From contig JAWZYV010019969.1 of NCBI GenBank assembly GCA_038373885.1, positions 930,001-994,000 of the forward strand: a stretch of DNA of 64,000 nt, in the 5' to 3' direction. The DNA comes from Cheiracanthium punctorium (Eukaryota; Arthropoda; Arachnida; Araneae; Cheiracanthiidae). How positions within the stretch are numbered: position 1 is the stretch's first letter; the number at the start of each line of letters is the position of its first letter. This document shows, one piece after another, positions 23,180-34,916 of this stretch. The notes under the pieces were generated by a model. It worked only from the letters and a program-made list of their open reading frames with translations. It was not told where the DNA came from and ran no database searches. The position numbers were made by a program, and so were the translations under genes.

Positions 23180-24185
23180 CACGTTCGCATTTTTATTAAT
23201 GTACGGATATGCAATGACATGCAAATAAATTACTGCAACGTGTATTATTACGAAAAGTTTAATGCATTTTTAATAAGACACGTTTTCAATAAAAAATTAA
23301 TTTAAAGAAACCCATCAGATGTTTTTTAACAATTAGCCGCTCTTTTAAAATTTCATTCATAGTAGCAAATACGTTTCTTTTTGTAATGCAGTTTATACTT
23401 AACCTTCTCGTTTTGTAATATAGTCATCGTTCTCTTAAGTGAAACAGGGGAAAGTTTTTTATTCTAACGTTTCAACTTTTAAATAAAATAATAACATTTA
23501 AATGGGACATTTGTGGAATGTACATTTTGATGATTCACATCAATAATATGCAGGGCTTAATTTCTTGCAAAAATAATGTCGGAGCCCTGATATTCTCTAA
23601 ATTTCATGTTCTTATTTAGTGATGTTCTATAACGCCCGGCCCCTTCAATGCCAGACTCAGTAGTACAATCTATTAAAATAATGATAATTCAAAGTTTTTC
23701 CTATCTAATTGTACTATTTGATATATTTTCCTTATTTCTCAGAACAGTGGATTGAAATGAAATAGTCTAAAATTATTACGAAGATATATCAACAACGCAC
23801 AGTACAAAACCCAAAATCTGTTGCTCTCAGGACTCTTAATCTGTACGAGGCGAAAAGATTGCTGATTGCTCTGTCTGCTAAAACCGATTTTGTGTAAAAA
23901 AGGGGGAAATTTCTAGGTAAGTCTAGCGTGAGGTAAGACCAATGCCAATAACACTGCATCTGACCCGACTACAGGGGAAGGGTAAGATGACATTCTTCTC
24001 GCGATTTTTGCGACATTTAATGACCAGTCAGGATCCACCAACAAAAGATTAGCGGTTTAAACTCCAAATCTCGCCCCCCCCCACACACAATGGAAAGATA
24101 TTTCTGCCTGCGTCCATTCCAATACATTGATTACCTTGGAAAAAACACTCAAAAAACTGGTGTTAAACAATAAAGTAAATACAAA
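23180..24185. other. AT-rich stretch with no recognised feature
   Basis: Only simple C and A runs near 24076-24088 were seen. Confidence 0.55.
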
Positions 24186-24187
24186 AA

Positions 24188-24231
24188 TTTGTAAAAAACA
24201 CACATAAGATCTTATGTGTGTTTTTTACAAA
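24188..24231. repeat. 44-bp perfect palindrome without spacer
   Basis: The two 22-base arms are exact reverse complements with the symmetry axis between 24209 and 24210, inside AAGATCTT. The arms contain an ACACAC/GTGTGT run and an A6/T6 run. Perfect spacer-free palindromes of this length are usually unstable, so it may be recent. Confidence 0.92.
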
Positions 24232-24239
24232 GCTTTTTA

Positions 24240-27027
24240 ATTACTTTATTGATTACTTTGTTCTGCGGCAAAAGGAGAAAAAATGCAACTGTGAGAGCAG
24301 ACTTTAATGTTCTGGTATACTCTGGAGAGCAATATTCAGGAGCTCCGCCTTCCTTTAACGACTATGTAAAACGTCAATTTCAAAAAAGATGTGCAGGAGC
24401 ATAGTTCTGGTGCGCTCCTTTGCAAATTAAGTCGTGTACAAATGCTGCAGTTTTAAGTTTCGTCAAATTACCTTTATTAGAACTCACAAAATTTAACATT
24501 TTATTTTCATTTGAAAATATTTGTAAATTACGGAAAATGTACTTTTCTTCCTCTCTTCAGTACTTGAAATTCTCTTATTGTAAAATATCTTGAACACATT
24601 AGCCTACTACATACATTTAATTTTCTCTTAAAGTAGATGTACAAAATGAAAATATTGTCTTAGAATCTTGATTTTTATTTGAGACATACTTTATTTAACT
24701 CAGACTTTCTCTTTGAACGGTGCAGGGCTTACCAAATAAGAAATTCTCAGGTCTGTAGCATAGGCTTAACTTACTAAGGGTAAGAGGGGGCAATTGCACC
24801 CCCTAAAAATCCAAGAAAATATAGGTATAACCTATTTGAAACTTATATAACCTACCACAGGAAACAGTTTGACCCCCGCTACTTTATGTGTGCTCCCTCC
24901 AATATTACATGGCAGCTTACGCTAATGGTTTGTAGGTAATATTTAAAAAGGTTGAAACATGCAAAAATATTACTCGAGGAAATTATTCTCCGATTTACAC
25001 AGATATTTTTCTAACTGTGATTAAAAATAAATAAATAAAAATAAAAATGAAATAAAATAAATCCAGTTATATAGGATTTTTTCACTTTCTTTGCTATCGG
25101 ATTAACTTTATTTTGTTCTATAGAAAAAATACACAAATCGCAAATTTTACACAATACAAATTCGAACATAAATGTATTTATATAGAAAAATAAAAACATA
25201 TATTCAACAGACAATATGTATAGCTAAAACGTAAAAGTTTGGGATAAGAGTGTCCTTTGATGTTTCGCAGAAGACAGTATGACGCCATACTGTTGTGTTT
25301 GAATAGACATTGCTCTTCACGTTCCAAAAAAAAAAGTATAAATAAATAAAATAAAATAATATAAAGTCTGCATGGAAATCTGCAAAGAAATCCTTTTACG
25401 ATCATGCGTTTTCTAAAAATTATTTGCAAATGTCTTAGTTTTTTTCTTTTCCATCTATGAAAGAATTTAATTTATAAATTACGTGTAACAGAAATTTTGC
25501 CTTTTTTGAAATAATTACTATTATTATTATTGGGAGCTGACAAAATGCTAAACGTGTACTGCATGTTTAAGTAATTATGGTTGAATTACTATATGTCTGA
25601 GAGCACTATAATTTTTTCAGGCCTGTTATCTGTTTCAGAGTATGAAAATAGAAATAGACTATTACACAGCGTGTGCTGTTTAACAAACATTCATTACACT
25701 CGAAAACACTTTTCTTTTCCTTTAAAAGTATTTAAGTCCGTTTGGGTAGTTTCTTATTTAAAGTTTGGGTACTGTTTTCTAATGTTTAGCAGTCCAAATT
25801 TTCATTTTCATAGCTTTGGCTATAGTGCAAGCTGACAAAACGAATAGAATGTAACTAACCATTATTTGCAAACAGTTTTTAACTATTTTTTGCCTTACAC
25901 TTCTACATTAAAGGTTTCCCATTTAAGAAAATAAAAATTACTGTTTACGAAAAGTGGTTGACTATGTTCCGTACATGTTGACTGTTAGAAATGGTAAGTA
26001 AACCCTTTCTATTTTGAAAATAGAATTACTTTCTTAAATATCAGCCAAAGACAAACAATTGTAATACTTGTATTCTAATCATACTTATAGAGCTGCAGTT
26101 ATACCTTTTTTTAAAATCGAACTGCTACAGCAACACTTGTAAAACTCCATTCGTCAATACGTTTTGCTTGACTAGGCTGAAAATTTCAGCAACGCAAAAG
26201 AATTGCCCTATTATAGAAAATACTTTCATTTTTATCATTCATCACCTGTTATAGCTGGGGTATTTGCAGTCATTTTTCATCATTTCTTTGGATGGCACTG
26301 CTCTTCAACCCCCAAATTACCTCCATTTTTACAATGTTCATATTCCGTCAAGGTTATTGATTAGATTTGCCTGAATGTAGAGAAGTCGATGGAGAAATAC
26401 TTTAAATCATCAGAAAGAAAAAAAAAGCAATAAATTTGAGAAAGTAAAGAAAAGAGGGTAATCAGGGGCGCAAAGGCTGACTTGGGTATATGGATGCGGA
26501 TTGTATTGTTAAAAAATTATAAAAGGTTAAAATTTGTTAGGAAGTTGATATGTAGAATTTCGAATAGTTCAGAAATGTAACTGCCATTTCTAGAACAGTA
26601 GAGCAACCGAATATCCTTGCCCAGTTTATCCGATGCTGTGTTTAAACTGAGATAGTAAGCTTAACCGAGCCGTCAGCTTTAACCAAGGCGTCATCTAGAT
26701 TAATGTGGAAGAACATAAAAAAAAATTTAAACAATCAAAAACTTTACATTTTCAAAATTTTGCGAATTCAAAAATTTTAAGACTCCTACCATGTAATGTC
26801 TTGCATGTCTGTACAAACTTTCAAACCGATCTGTCGATTTATACACTGGGCAAAGAAACAAACAAGCAAACTTCCACATTTACATACCAGATTTTTGATA
26901 TGCAATAGATTTTTCTTAAACGTGTTTGATCGCTATGATTGGAAAATAATGTCGATTTTTCGCTAAAGGGGGAAGTTCTTTATGACTAATCATAAAACGT
27001 ATATACACTTTTAATTATTATCATTTT

Positions 27028-27030
<3 letters not shown>
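24240..27030. other. AT-rich stretch with no recognised feature
   Basis: Numerous 60-85 codon open frames on both strands fit chance in AT-rich DNA. A C-rich segment near 24780-24900 could be a decayed hAT MITE, but no terminal repeat was confirmed. Confidence 0.5.
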
Positions 27031-27066
<36 letters not shown>

Positions 27067-27174
27067 TCGGACCCCGATTTAACGAACCCCTATTTAACGA
27101 ATTTCGCGATTTAACGAATTTTTTATTTTCCCCGGGTAAAATGAAAGCAAAAACCTCTATTTAACGAATAATAA

Positions 27175-27768
27175 TCAGGGGCGAAGCCTTCAGTCCGCGC
27201 ACGATGCGCAGATGAGTAGCAGGTTTCTGAAAAATGCGAAGAGTTTTGAACTTGAATTCAGCGTATTTAAAAACCCAATTTTATAATATTTTCGCAATAG
27301 AATAATCTTTTTTTTTTTTTTTTTTTTTTTCAAAGGAATGACTTATAAGGTAATTTTATTATTTTCTTGTTTGGTTTCGCAGAAAAACCTCCGTTTATAC
27401 AAGATTCTTACTGCTGCCATCTTTTGGTCATAAAGGAAATCGTCCCGACCTAAAAGAGATGCGCTGATAACAGAGCATCTCGTCCGATGACGCGCGCAGT
27501 TCCTTGGCCAATCAAATAGCGCGAAAATTTCGGGAGGAATATACGCTGAAAAGTGAGCCAGGTCATCTCTAAAAAGATAGCATCCAACCAGCATTGTAAC
27601 ACCACTAGGCGACTGAACTGATTGATTGTACAAAAAATATATAAATACGTGTGCATGTGAAAGTTGACACGAACGAATTACAGAACGGCAATGTCTATCT
27701 GTGGGATGCGTTTAATTTGGTTTTAAATTAAAATAAATAAAATCATTTTTAAAAATGATTTTTGAAAT
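27175..27768. other. Left subterminal region of the Tigger interval
   Basis: A 20-plus base T tract is at about 27309-27330. The GC-richer part at 27400-27600 carries an inverted CCAAT motif (GGCCAATCAAATAGCG) and a 96-codon minus-strand frame with no recognisable motif. I do not call a gene. Confidence 0.4.
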
Positions 27769-28414
27769 TAAATCATTTCTTGTCTCTTCTTACTTGAAAT
27801 TCTTGCGTAATTTCTTTATATAATAAGAAAATGCACTGCTGTTTCATGTAACTTATTCTGAATATAATAAAATTACTTGTTATGTTGAAAATATTTTGTT
27901 TGTTCTTTTGATAAATACTTTAATGCGAAAAAAGAAAAAAATAATAAATTTCTATATTAAAAAAAATGTCCTATGCATTTGTAATTTGAATATCTCAAAA
28001 AATGGACTATTTGTCGGAGGCAAGAAGACCCATGCTTTAAAAAGAATTCACACATGTAAGAGATTCAAAGTGAAAATCGGATGAGTAATATATTTTAAAA
28101 TCATTTCTTGTCTCTTCTTATTTGAAATTCTTACGTAATTTCTTTATATAATAAGAAAATGCACTGCTGTTTGATGTAACTTATTCTGAATATAATAAAA
28201 TTACTTGTTATGTTGAAAATATTTTGTTTGTTCTTTTGATAAATACTTTAATGCGAAAAAATAATAAATTTCTATATTAAAAAAAATGTCCTATGCATTT
28301 GTAATTTGAATATCTCAAAAAATGGACTATTTGTCGGAGGCTAGAAGACCCATGCTTTAAAAAGAATTCACACATGTAAGAGATTCACCCAAAGTGAAAA
28401 TCGGATGAGTAATA
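27769..28414. repeat. Tandem duplication of about 325 bp
   Basis: The block starting AAATCATTTCTTGTCTCTTC at about 27772 recurs at about 28099, with few differences apart from short indels. The duplication is local to the Tigger interval and seems recent. The small plus-strand frame at 27896-28084 is contained in the first copy and is not supported as a gene. Confidence 0.88.
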
Positions 28415-28483
28415 TTTCATTGCTATCGATCGAGAAAGAAATGTTGGCATCCTTAAGACAAAGATTTTTACGACATAATAATC

Positions 28484-28544
28484 GAAAAATATTCATCCAA
28501 AATAAGAATGGATTTTTTTTTCAAATAATGGATGAATATTTTTC
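28484..28544. repeat. Hairpin, 15-bp perfect stem
   Basis: The arms GAAAAATATTCATCC (28484-28498) and GGATGAATATTTTTC (28530-28544) are exact complements separated by 31 bases. Confidence 0.85.
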
Positions 28545-28919
28545 TTTACTGTTTTGATAAGTACAATATCTGTACATATCAAAAATGTCCCATTTCTAAT
28601 TAATAAATTTCTAAATAAATACTACTAATAATAACTATTTAAGATTATTTTTCATTTTTAATTATTAAATCTCTAAATTAATAATACAAATAACCATTTA
28701 GGATGTTTTTAGCACCAGAGTGCTATTAATTTCAACCTTGCATTTTGTGTAGACACGATTTTGGTACAATTTTCGAGTGGAGTCACTTTTGAAATGTGTT
28801 TGCCAGATAATGTGGAGAGGGGGGGGGGCGCGTTCATAAACTGTTGAAAGTAGCACAAGGTTTGCAATTTTTGATAATAGATCGCTAAATTTGGCGCCAA
28901 AATGCGACAATTTATTATA

Positions 28920-29940
28920 AATATATTCGAGTATAGTTAGAAAACGCCTGGCGAATATTGTAAAATAGTTTTAGTAGGCGATTTTAATATAGATTTTAAT
29001 TCCGAAGAAGTGTTTTATAGAACGGAGAAGACAAATATGGTACACTCATAGATTAGGATACACTTTCCAAATGGTATTTATAAAGGTGAAGTATGGTTTG
29101 ACTATGCCTGGCGAAAATTGCTAAATAGTTTTGGTAGGTGATTTCAATGTAGATTTCTATTCCGAAGAAGTGTTTTATGGAACAAGGAAGGAAAACACGA
29201 TACACTCATGGATTAGGATGCCCATTCCAAACAGTATTTAAAATGTCTACGGGATACAGTTGAAATATGCCTTCAGAAGATTGTAAAACAGTTTCAGTAG
29301 TTGATTTTAAGATAGATTTCGATTCCAAAAATGTGTTTTACGGTACAAGTAAGAGTTGATTCCTATTTTAACGCCCCCCGCTTTCGGAAACCTAAAAAAT
29401 CCCGCACTTTGGCGAGCTTTGCAGTCATGGGTCTCTAGGACATATGGACAAGTTTCAACGCTCCCAAAAGAACTATATGAAAACTAAAGTGAACAAATTA
29501 GCGATAAACGCACCTGTTAAGGAATTTGAAGACACTTAATTATTAAAACTACATTCATTGGCAACCCAAAATATATAAAAATGTAACGGAATGCTTTACT
29601 TACTGTTGTGCTGAAGGGCTATTGTAATTCTAAATTACGATTGCCACATAAATATAAAAAATCGTCGTAGTACCTCCATATGTTTAATGATCGCCACCTT
29701 AGCGAGAGTCGGGGCGTTAAAGTAGGAATCAACCCGGAAAGAGAAACACGGCACACTCATGGATTCTGATGGACATTCGATACAATATTTAAGACGGTGA
29801 AGTATAGTTGTAATATACTTGGCAACGATTGTAAAATAGTTTAAATAGGCGATTTTAAGATAGATTTCGATTCCAAAGATGGGTTTTATGAAACAAGGAA
29901 GCAAAATACGGCACACTCACGAATCATGATACACTCTCCA
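28920..29940 (+). repeat. Tandem array of ~163-bp units with an endonuclease-like GDFN motif
   Basis: Four units have their motif at about 28974, 29134, 29297 and 29845; the last interval is long because MITE N (29355-29733) lies in unit 3. In frame, unit 1 reads IVLVGDFNIDFNSEEVFY and unit 2 IVLVGDFNVDFYSEEVFYGT; later units have K in place of N. The GDFN core is what the endonuclease/exonuclease/phosphatase fold shows at one catalytic strand, as in non-LTR and some Helitron endonucleases. The resemblance rests on a short motif, so a chance match is possible. The frame ends after about 45 codons in each unit. Confidence 0.6.
29355..29733. mobile_element. MITE N, full copy
   Basis: The ends read GTTGATTCCTATTTTAACGC and its complement with one mismatch over 23 bp. 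The 379-bp interior has no coding frame. It interrupts the third GDFN unit. Truncated relatives are at 41085-41214, 47722-47880, 47888-48122 and 55295-55420. Confidence 0.85.
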
Positions 29941-30059
29941 AGTTAATGGAATGAGGAAGAAAAATAGGGACGACGCATAAACCATGATACGCTTTTAATA
30001 TATAGCACTTTGGTGCGTATTTAAAATATGAAAGTGTTTCAGATTTTCTTCCCCCTTTT

Positions 30060-30513
30060 TATTTTTTTTTCAAACGTTAGATTATCTTATTTGCTTTTAA
30101 GTACATCCAAAATGTTCTTTATTCTTACACCACCTCATTAAAGTATTCGAGTGTAAGACAAATTTACTGTGTTAATGTGTTCGATCTTATGTATATTGTG
30201 TTACATAAAAAATAAATTATAGACCAATGACAACGTCTAGTATTTCTTTTGAGTTATGTGTTTTTTGAAAAATGAATAAGTAATCAACCGAATCAAATAA
30301 AAATTCAGCTTAGACTAGAATAGGAATTTTTTTTTAAATTTTTTTGTACTAAATATTTAACTTAAATGTTGATAAAATATATGAACATAATATTTTTGAC
30401 TTTGCATCACACCTTTTGACTATTTGCATCACACCGTGATCAAAATTTTCTTTTCGTCGGTCGTTTCATTAGAACTTATAACACAGTGTGTGGATGTGTG
30501 CTTGCGCTGGCGG
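30060..30513. other. AT-rich stretch with no recognised feature
   Basis: No supported feature was seen between the J copy and the hAT terminal repeat at 30514. Confidence 0.55.
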
Positions 30514-31130
30514 CAGGCCCGGCCTTAGAAATTTGGCGGGTCAATGGAAGAATCTTCTGCTGGTTGGTGAACACTCATTCCCAGAAATAATTTGAACTAT
30601 TGGCTTTTATATTTACTCAGCTGAAGAATCAAAAACCAAATAATGCATTAAATCTTCTTCAGAAGATTGTTTAGGGGCATATTTTATAACGGGATTTTTC
30701 GGGCCTTTTTATTTGCTAATTCATCAGTTAACTCCGTGTAATTGAGTGAACGCGCAATGTCATTTTCAATTGATATTAGAGACAATCCAACTAACCTTTC
30801 TTGAGACATAGCTGATCTTAAGTAAGTTTTAATGAGCTTTAGTTTTCAAAAGCTGCGTTCAGCAGATGCAACAGTCATAGGCATTGCTAATAAAATTCTC
30901 AGTATGATGCATAAATTCGGTAAAACTTCATCCAATCCTGTTTCAAGTAAATATTTTAAAGTACTTGCAGGAGACATATTATCTACTGCGATGTTTCTAA
31001 AAGTACTGAGCTCCGTAAAAAGGTTCATTCCATCAATATCTTTTTCTGTGTTTTTATTTGTAAGCAGTCTTTCTGCATTCTTACATTTGTCTTTCAAGTG
31101 CTGATCACTATTATTAGGGGGCGAGTCCAT
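30514..31130 (-). mobile_element. 3' half of a ZMYM1-like hAT element
   Basis: The sequence starts with a hAT-type terminus, CAGGCCCGGCCTTAG, at 30514, placed just beyond the stop codon of a minus-strand transposase C-terminus. No matching terminus is found near 31140, so the other half is missing. The break falls close to the start of the Tigger transposase region. Confidence 0.7.
30684..31130 (-). pseudogene. ZMYM1-like hAT transposase, C-terminal dimerisation domain
   Basis: hAT transposases end in a dimerisation domain with an (A/G)ERSFS motif. The minus strand reads DIDGMNLFTELSTFRNIAVD, then LPNLCIILRILLAMPMTVAS, then AERSF followed by a TGA where serine is expected, then KLKLIKTYLRSAMSQERLVG and SIENDIARSLNYTELTDELA before the natural stop at 30684-30686. 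This matches the C-terminal region of ZMYM1-type hAT proteins well. A TAG stop just upstream of 31130 closes the frame, so only about 150 codons survive of a protein normally several times longer. Confidence 0.88.
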
Positions 31131-31236
31131 TTTACTTTTCTGTATGTGCTACCTCCCCTAACTCCGAATAACCCACACAAAGATCACTTCGCGAGGGCGG
31201 TGCTCAGTTTGTTTGATTTTTGAACTTTTGTGAAGC

Positions 31237-32753
31237 ATGGCGGATTGTAAGAAACGAAAACCTTTTTCAGAGTGAAAAGCTTAACATTTTATGAAAAGTT
31301 AACAAAAACGTAGGGCCACGAAACGTTTCAGCAGAACGTCTTAAAATATCTACGTCCTCATTAGCTACAATTGTTAAACAACGAGCAGAAATTGAAAAGA
31401 CATCAATAGAGAGAATGCGACAAAAAATCGTTGAAAATAAGAAAGTCATTGAAAGCCACTCCTCTTTCTGTTCTTGAATCTGACATAGTAGAATGGTTCA
31501 ACGTGGTTCGTGTAAAGAAAATGGCCATTAGTGGACCTCTGATCAAAGAGAAAACTCTTGAGTTTGCCAAAAAACATAACGTAAAAGATTTTTCGGCATC
31601 CAATGGTTGGATCGATCGTTTTAAGAAAAAATATGATGTAGTCCAAAAGAAAGTGTGCAGAGAAAAGGCGGATGTAAATGAAAATGTTGTTAAAAGATTG
31701 GAAATAAAAGTTTCTCAGCTTGATTGAAGGGTATTCACCATCCAACATTTACAAAGCATATGAAACAGGATTGTTTTATGACTTACAACCCAACAAAACG
31801 CTTTGCTACAGAAATGAAAAATCCTTCGGCAGTAAGAAAAGCAAATTGAGAATTACGGTTTTACTTGCGGTTAATGCCGATGGAACTGATAAGTTGAAGC
31901 CATTAGTGATAGGAAGGGCGGAAAACCATGGTGCTTTAAAAACGTAAAGACCTTACCCACCAAATATGCAGCCAACAAAAAATCCTGGATGACTTCTTCC
32001 TTATTTACAGATTTTTTGACGTCTTTAGACATGTCTATGAGAATACAAAATAGAAAAATTCTTTTGTTTGTTGATCAATGTTCCGCCCATCTCTCAAATT
32101 GCAATTTTAAGAACGTCAAAGTCTTGTTTTTCCCTGCTAATTGCACAAGTGTGCTTCAGCCACTATACCTTGGTATCATTCGTTCTGTAAAAGTTAATTA
32201 CAGAAAGTTGCTGATGAGAAAAATTGTAGCGTCGTTGGAAGGAAATGCGGAGAAAAGGCATAAAGGCAATGTTTTGGATGCTCTATATTGTGTGAGACAA
32301 TCTTGGGCCCAAGTATCCAAAAATACAATTAAAAAATATTTTCAGAAGCGGGATTTCCAGGCAAAAAATTGGAAAGTGATGAAAATGAACATATCGCCTC
32401 TGCGGAAGAAGTAATATGTGAAGAAGTCGCTCCTGGAATAGACTATCAATTATGTGACATGTGATGACGGACTGCCTATCTGTGCGACTGAAGTTAATGA
32501 AATTGATGATTTGTCGGAACAAATGGATAGCAAAGCTGACGCAGAAATCGATAATGAAACTCTCATTAAAACTGGTACTTTTTCTGATACCTTAAATGGT
32601 TTGGAAACTGTGAAAACATACCTCATGCAGCAGGATATAAATGACGCAGCACTTTCTTCTCTCCATAACTTCTTCGTTCCAGAGGTCCACATATGTCGAC
32701 CTTTTTGTTTGCACTGTTTAAAACGGTTCTTTAAGATTTTTTTCCAGTTCTGA
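31237..32753 (+). pseudogene. Tigger/pogo transposase, inactivated
   Basis: The transposase of Tigger elements binds its ends with an N-terminal CENP-B-like helix-turn-helix and cuts with a DDE catalytic domain. The remnant starts MADCKKRKPFSE, then after a frame change VGPRNVSAERLKISTSSLAT (helix-turn-helix region), ESDIVEWFNVVRVKKMAISG (CENP-B DNA-binding region), YETGLFYDLQPNKTLCYRNE, SKLRITVLLAVNADGTDKLK, RKILLFVDQCSAHLSNCNFK and NCTSVLQPLYLGIIRSVKVN. The expected first aspartate (DETG) and third aspartate (QPLDxGII) are both tyrosine; the second, in FVDQCSAH, remains. Stops and at least three frameshifts occur. An AATAAA lies just downstream at about 32789. Confidence 0.9.
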
Positions 32754-32789
32754 ATGGATGTACATGTGCGTCGATACTTTCATTTTGAA

Positions 32790-33388
32790 TAAATGATGCC
32801 GCCTGTGAATGTGCAAATTCCTCACACTGACGCACGCATTTTATTTTTGTTTGCCGTGATTTTTATCTTTGCCGTTACACAATTAATATTTGAATGCTAG
32901 AGAAATTTACGAAGTCGAATTTGTTAATATTTTTTGCTTATTTGCGAAATTCAAATAGCTGAAACGAACTTGTAGGACATTCTTTACCTTTAAAAGTTTC
33001 TGGCCAATCTTCCTTTATGGATGATAACAATTTTTTAAACTGTGATTGGGAATGAAGTTTTGTTCGAAAAATTATTTGAAAATGCGCTTTCTACTTGTCA
33101 TTTTTTAAATGTAAAAGGTTTTTTCTAAATAATTATAAGATTGCTCTTTAATTTGACATGTAAGATTTTTGCCGGGTCTGGAGAGGATAAGTAGAAAAAG
33201 AACTTTTTCAAGTCAAAGAAATTGCCTAACATCTATTTGTCAGTACTTTAAAATTAACTAGTGCAAATTATTTGTTGTATTAAGCTGCTGAATAAAAAGT
33301 GAAAATTTTCTAATTAATGGCTATTTTTGTGTAGTTGCCTATAAAAGCGTTTCCATAAGGTAAGTGCAGAATTTTTTTAATTTTCGTT
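32790..33388. other. Right subterminal region of Tigger
   Basis: AT-rich non-coding sequence between the transposase remnant and the right terminal repeat; nothing further was recognised. Confidence 0.55.
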
Positions 33389-33390
33389 TT

Positions 33391-33471
33391 GGACCCCGAT
33401 ATAACGAATAACCCCGATTTAACGAATAAAATTTTCGGTCCCGATGAGTTCGTTAAATCGGGGTCCTACTG
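33391..33471. repeat. Self-complementary right end of Tigger
   Basis: GGACCCCGATATAACGAA at 33391 is the near-complement of TTCGTTAAATCGGGGTCC ending at 33466. The right end can therefore fold on itself, unlike the left end where the AACGAA motifs are direct repeats. It may represent a second, inverted transposon end. Confidence 0.75.
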
Positions 33472-33489
33472 TATATATATATATATAAG

Positions 33490-34840
33490 AAAAATTGCCG
33501 CAACCCCGGTTTTAATGTATTTTTGTTTTCATAACAATTTGCATAAAACAGTGTTTCCCAAAAGTGGTAGATGGGAAAATTTGGAAATTGGACTCGAAAA
33601 ATTCCGAAATGAAATATTCAGTGTTTTACCTGACAAGCAATTTTCTCAGAAAAGTTAAGACATTTTCTAATTTACTCCCGTACAAAATGCAATCAAGATA
33701 TCCTAATGCTTAATCCGCCAGAGTCAGAATACACTCTTTTCCTTTATTGAATTCCAGATGTCTGATGCAAAAGTAACAAATAAAGAGAAATGTCTCAGTG
33801 ACCCAGATAGTAGCAATTCTTCTGTCATTTACAGTGTCGCTTTCCCTTACAACTATTAATCCCATATATAAAATGTACAAAAGCATTATCTTGTCTTTTA
33901 AATAAAGTATCACGAAGTACATTTGCATATCAACTAACTTTTAACTTTTTTTTTCTGGAAAATTATTTCCACTATTGTCTTTCTTTTATTTTAAGTATAA
34001 ATTAAATTCATTCTGCGTTGCGGAGCGAGGTGTTACAGTAGTACGGTGTGGCGTGACTATCGCAAACAAAATATATTTAATAATCGTTGCATAAAAATGA
34101 TTACCATGTTATGTTAAAACTGGGCAACTATTTTTTCCGAGTATTGTTTAATTTAATTTTTGAATTTACTCGAATTATGAAATCAATAGGATTTCATCGA
34201 ATTTTTGCGGTTTATGCATATCCGAAAACATAGTTTTTCTCAATTTCACACTTTCAGCGTCCTGCGGTGTTAACTAAGATTATTAGTTATAAGGGAAGGG
34301 TTAACAGAGCCACCTTTGAAATTCTCGTGGAATTCGGATAAAATTAAATCATTTTATACAATTTATTAAAAAAAATTTAAAAATCAATTTTGAATTATTT
34401 TTACGAATAAAATAAAAGTGAGATCTCTGTTTAGTAAATAAAAAGCATAAAATTCTGATACCTTTGAGCAGACATCCGAAACTGATAACTATAGTAAGAA
34501 AATGTTTAATTCTTGAGGTATACTTGAAATGTTATGTTCATAATGTTTAGAGCTTTAAAAGAGAAAAAAAAAACTAGAAAATAATATTTCTTGATTTATG
34601 AGAAGAATGATATCGATAATATTGTACATTCGCGATGCTTAAGAAAAAGGTTTTCTGAATTTAAAGAATCTAGGATTTTCCCAGATTTAATTTTGCTTTT
34701 TGTTGTTGTTCCTTATCCTATCTTGCCAGCCATTCGTCTAAATCGGATCATGAGACATGAGCAGTCAAATAGTCCAAAACAAGAAGAGATATTCAAAGTA
34801 ATTTTTTTTTCAAGTCCCAAGCAAGAGAGCAGATATTCAG
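33490..34840. other. AT-rich stretch with no recognised feature
   Basis: No supported feature. Open frames of 60-97 codons lack recognisable motifs. Confidence 0.55.
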
Positions 34841-34916
34841 GGATGAAATCAACACTGCCTACATATAGAAAGCTTAACAATTGAAGTTTTGACGTCATCT
34901 GTAGGCCTTCAAGTTG

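Larger units (their letters stand above)
28690..30060 (+). mobile_element. Composite repeat J, copy 1 (head, GDFN array, MITE N, F segment)
   Basis: This block aligns piecewise with 54945-55560: a G-run preceded by CAGATAATGTG, the segment TTTTTGATAAT, GDFN units, MITE N and the F segment with TTTTAATATATAGCACTT. It lies within the Tigger interval, so it was probably inserted there. The element class is not established. Confidence 0.6.
27064..33471 (+). mobile_element. Tigger/pogo-type DNA transposon with internal insertions
   Basis: The left end reads GTCGGACCCCGATTTAACGA, and the right end on the minus strand starts CAGTAGGACCCCGATTTAAC, both embedded in TA-rich flanks as expected for TA target duplication. 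Left subterminal sequence repeats ATTTAACGAA several times (near 27077, 27092, 27108 and 27160), likely transposase-binding motifs. The plus-strand transposase remnant is at 31237-32753. At 6.4 kb it is much larger than a typical Tigger of about 2.5-3 kb because repeat J (28690-30060) and a hAT fragment (30514-31130) lie inside. Confidence 0.82.

Noticed and set aside
27343..27656. Minus-strand 96- and 68-codon frames with an upstream CCAAT-like motif
   Set aside because: No recognisable domain; likely Tigger subterminal sequence. Promoter call not supported.
31446..31748. Minus-strand 100-codon frame over the Tigger transposase
   Set aside because: Antisense shadow of a well-supported plus-strand coding remnant.
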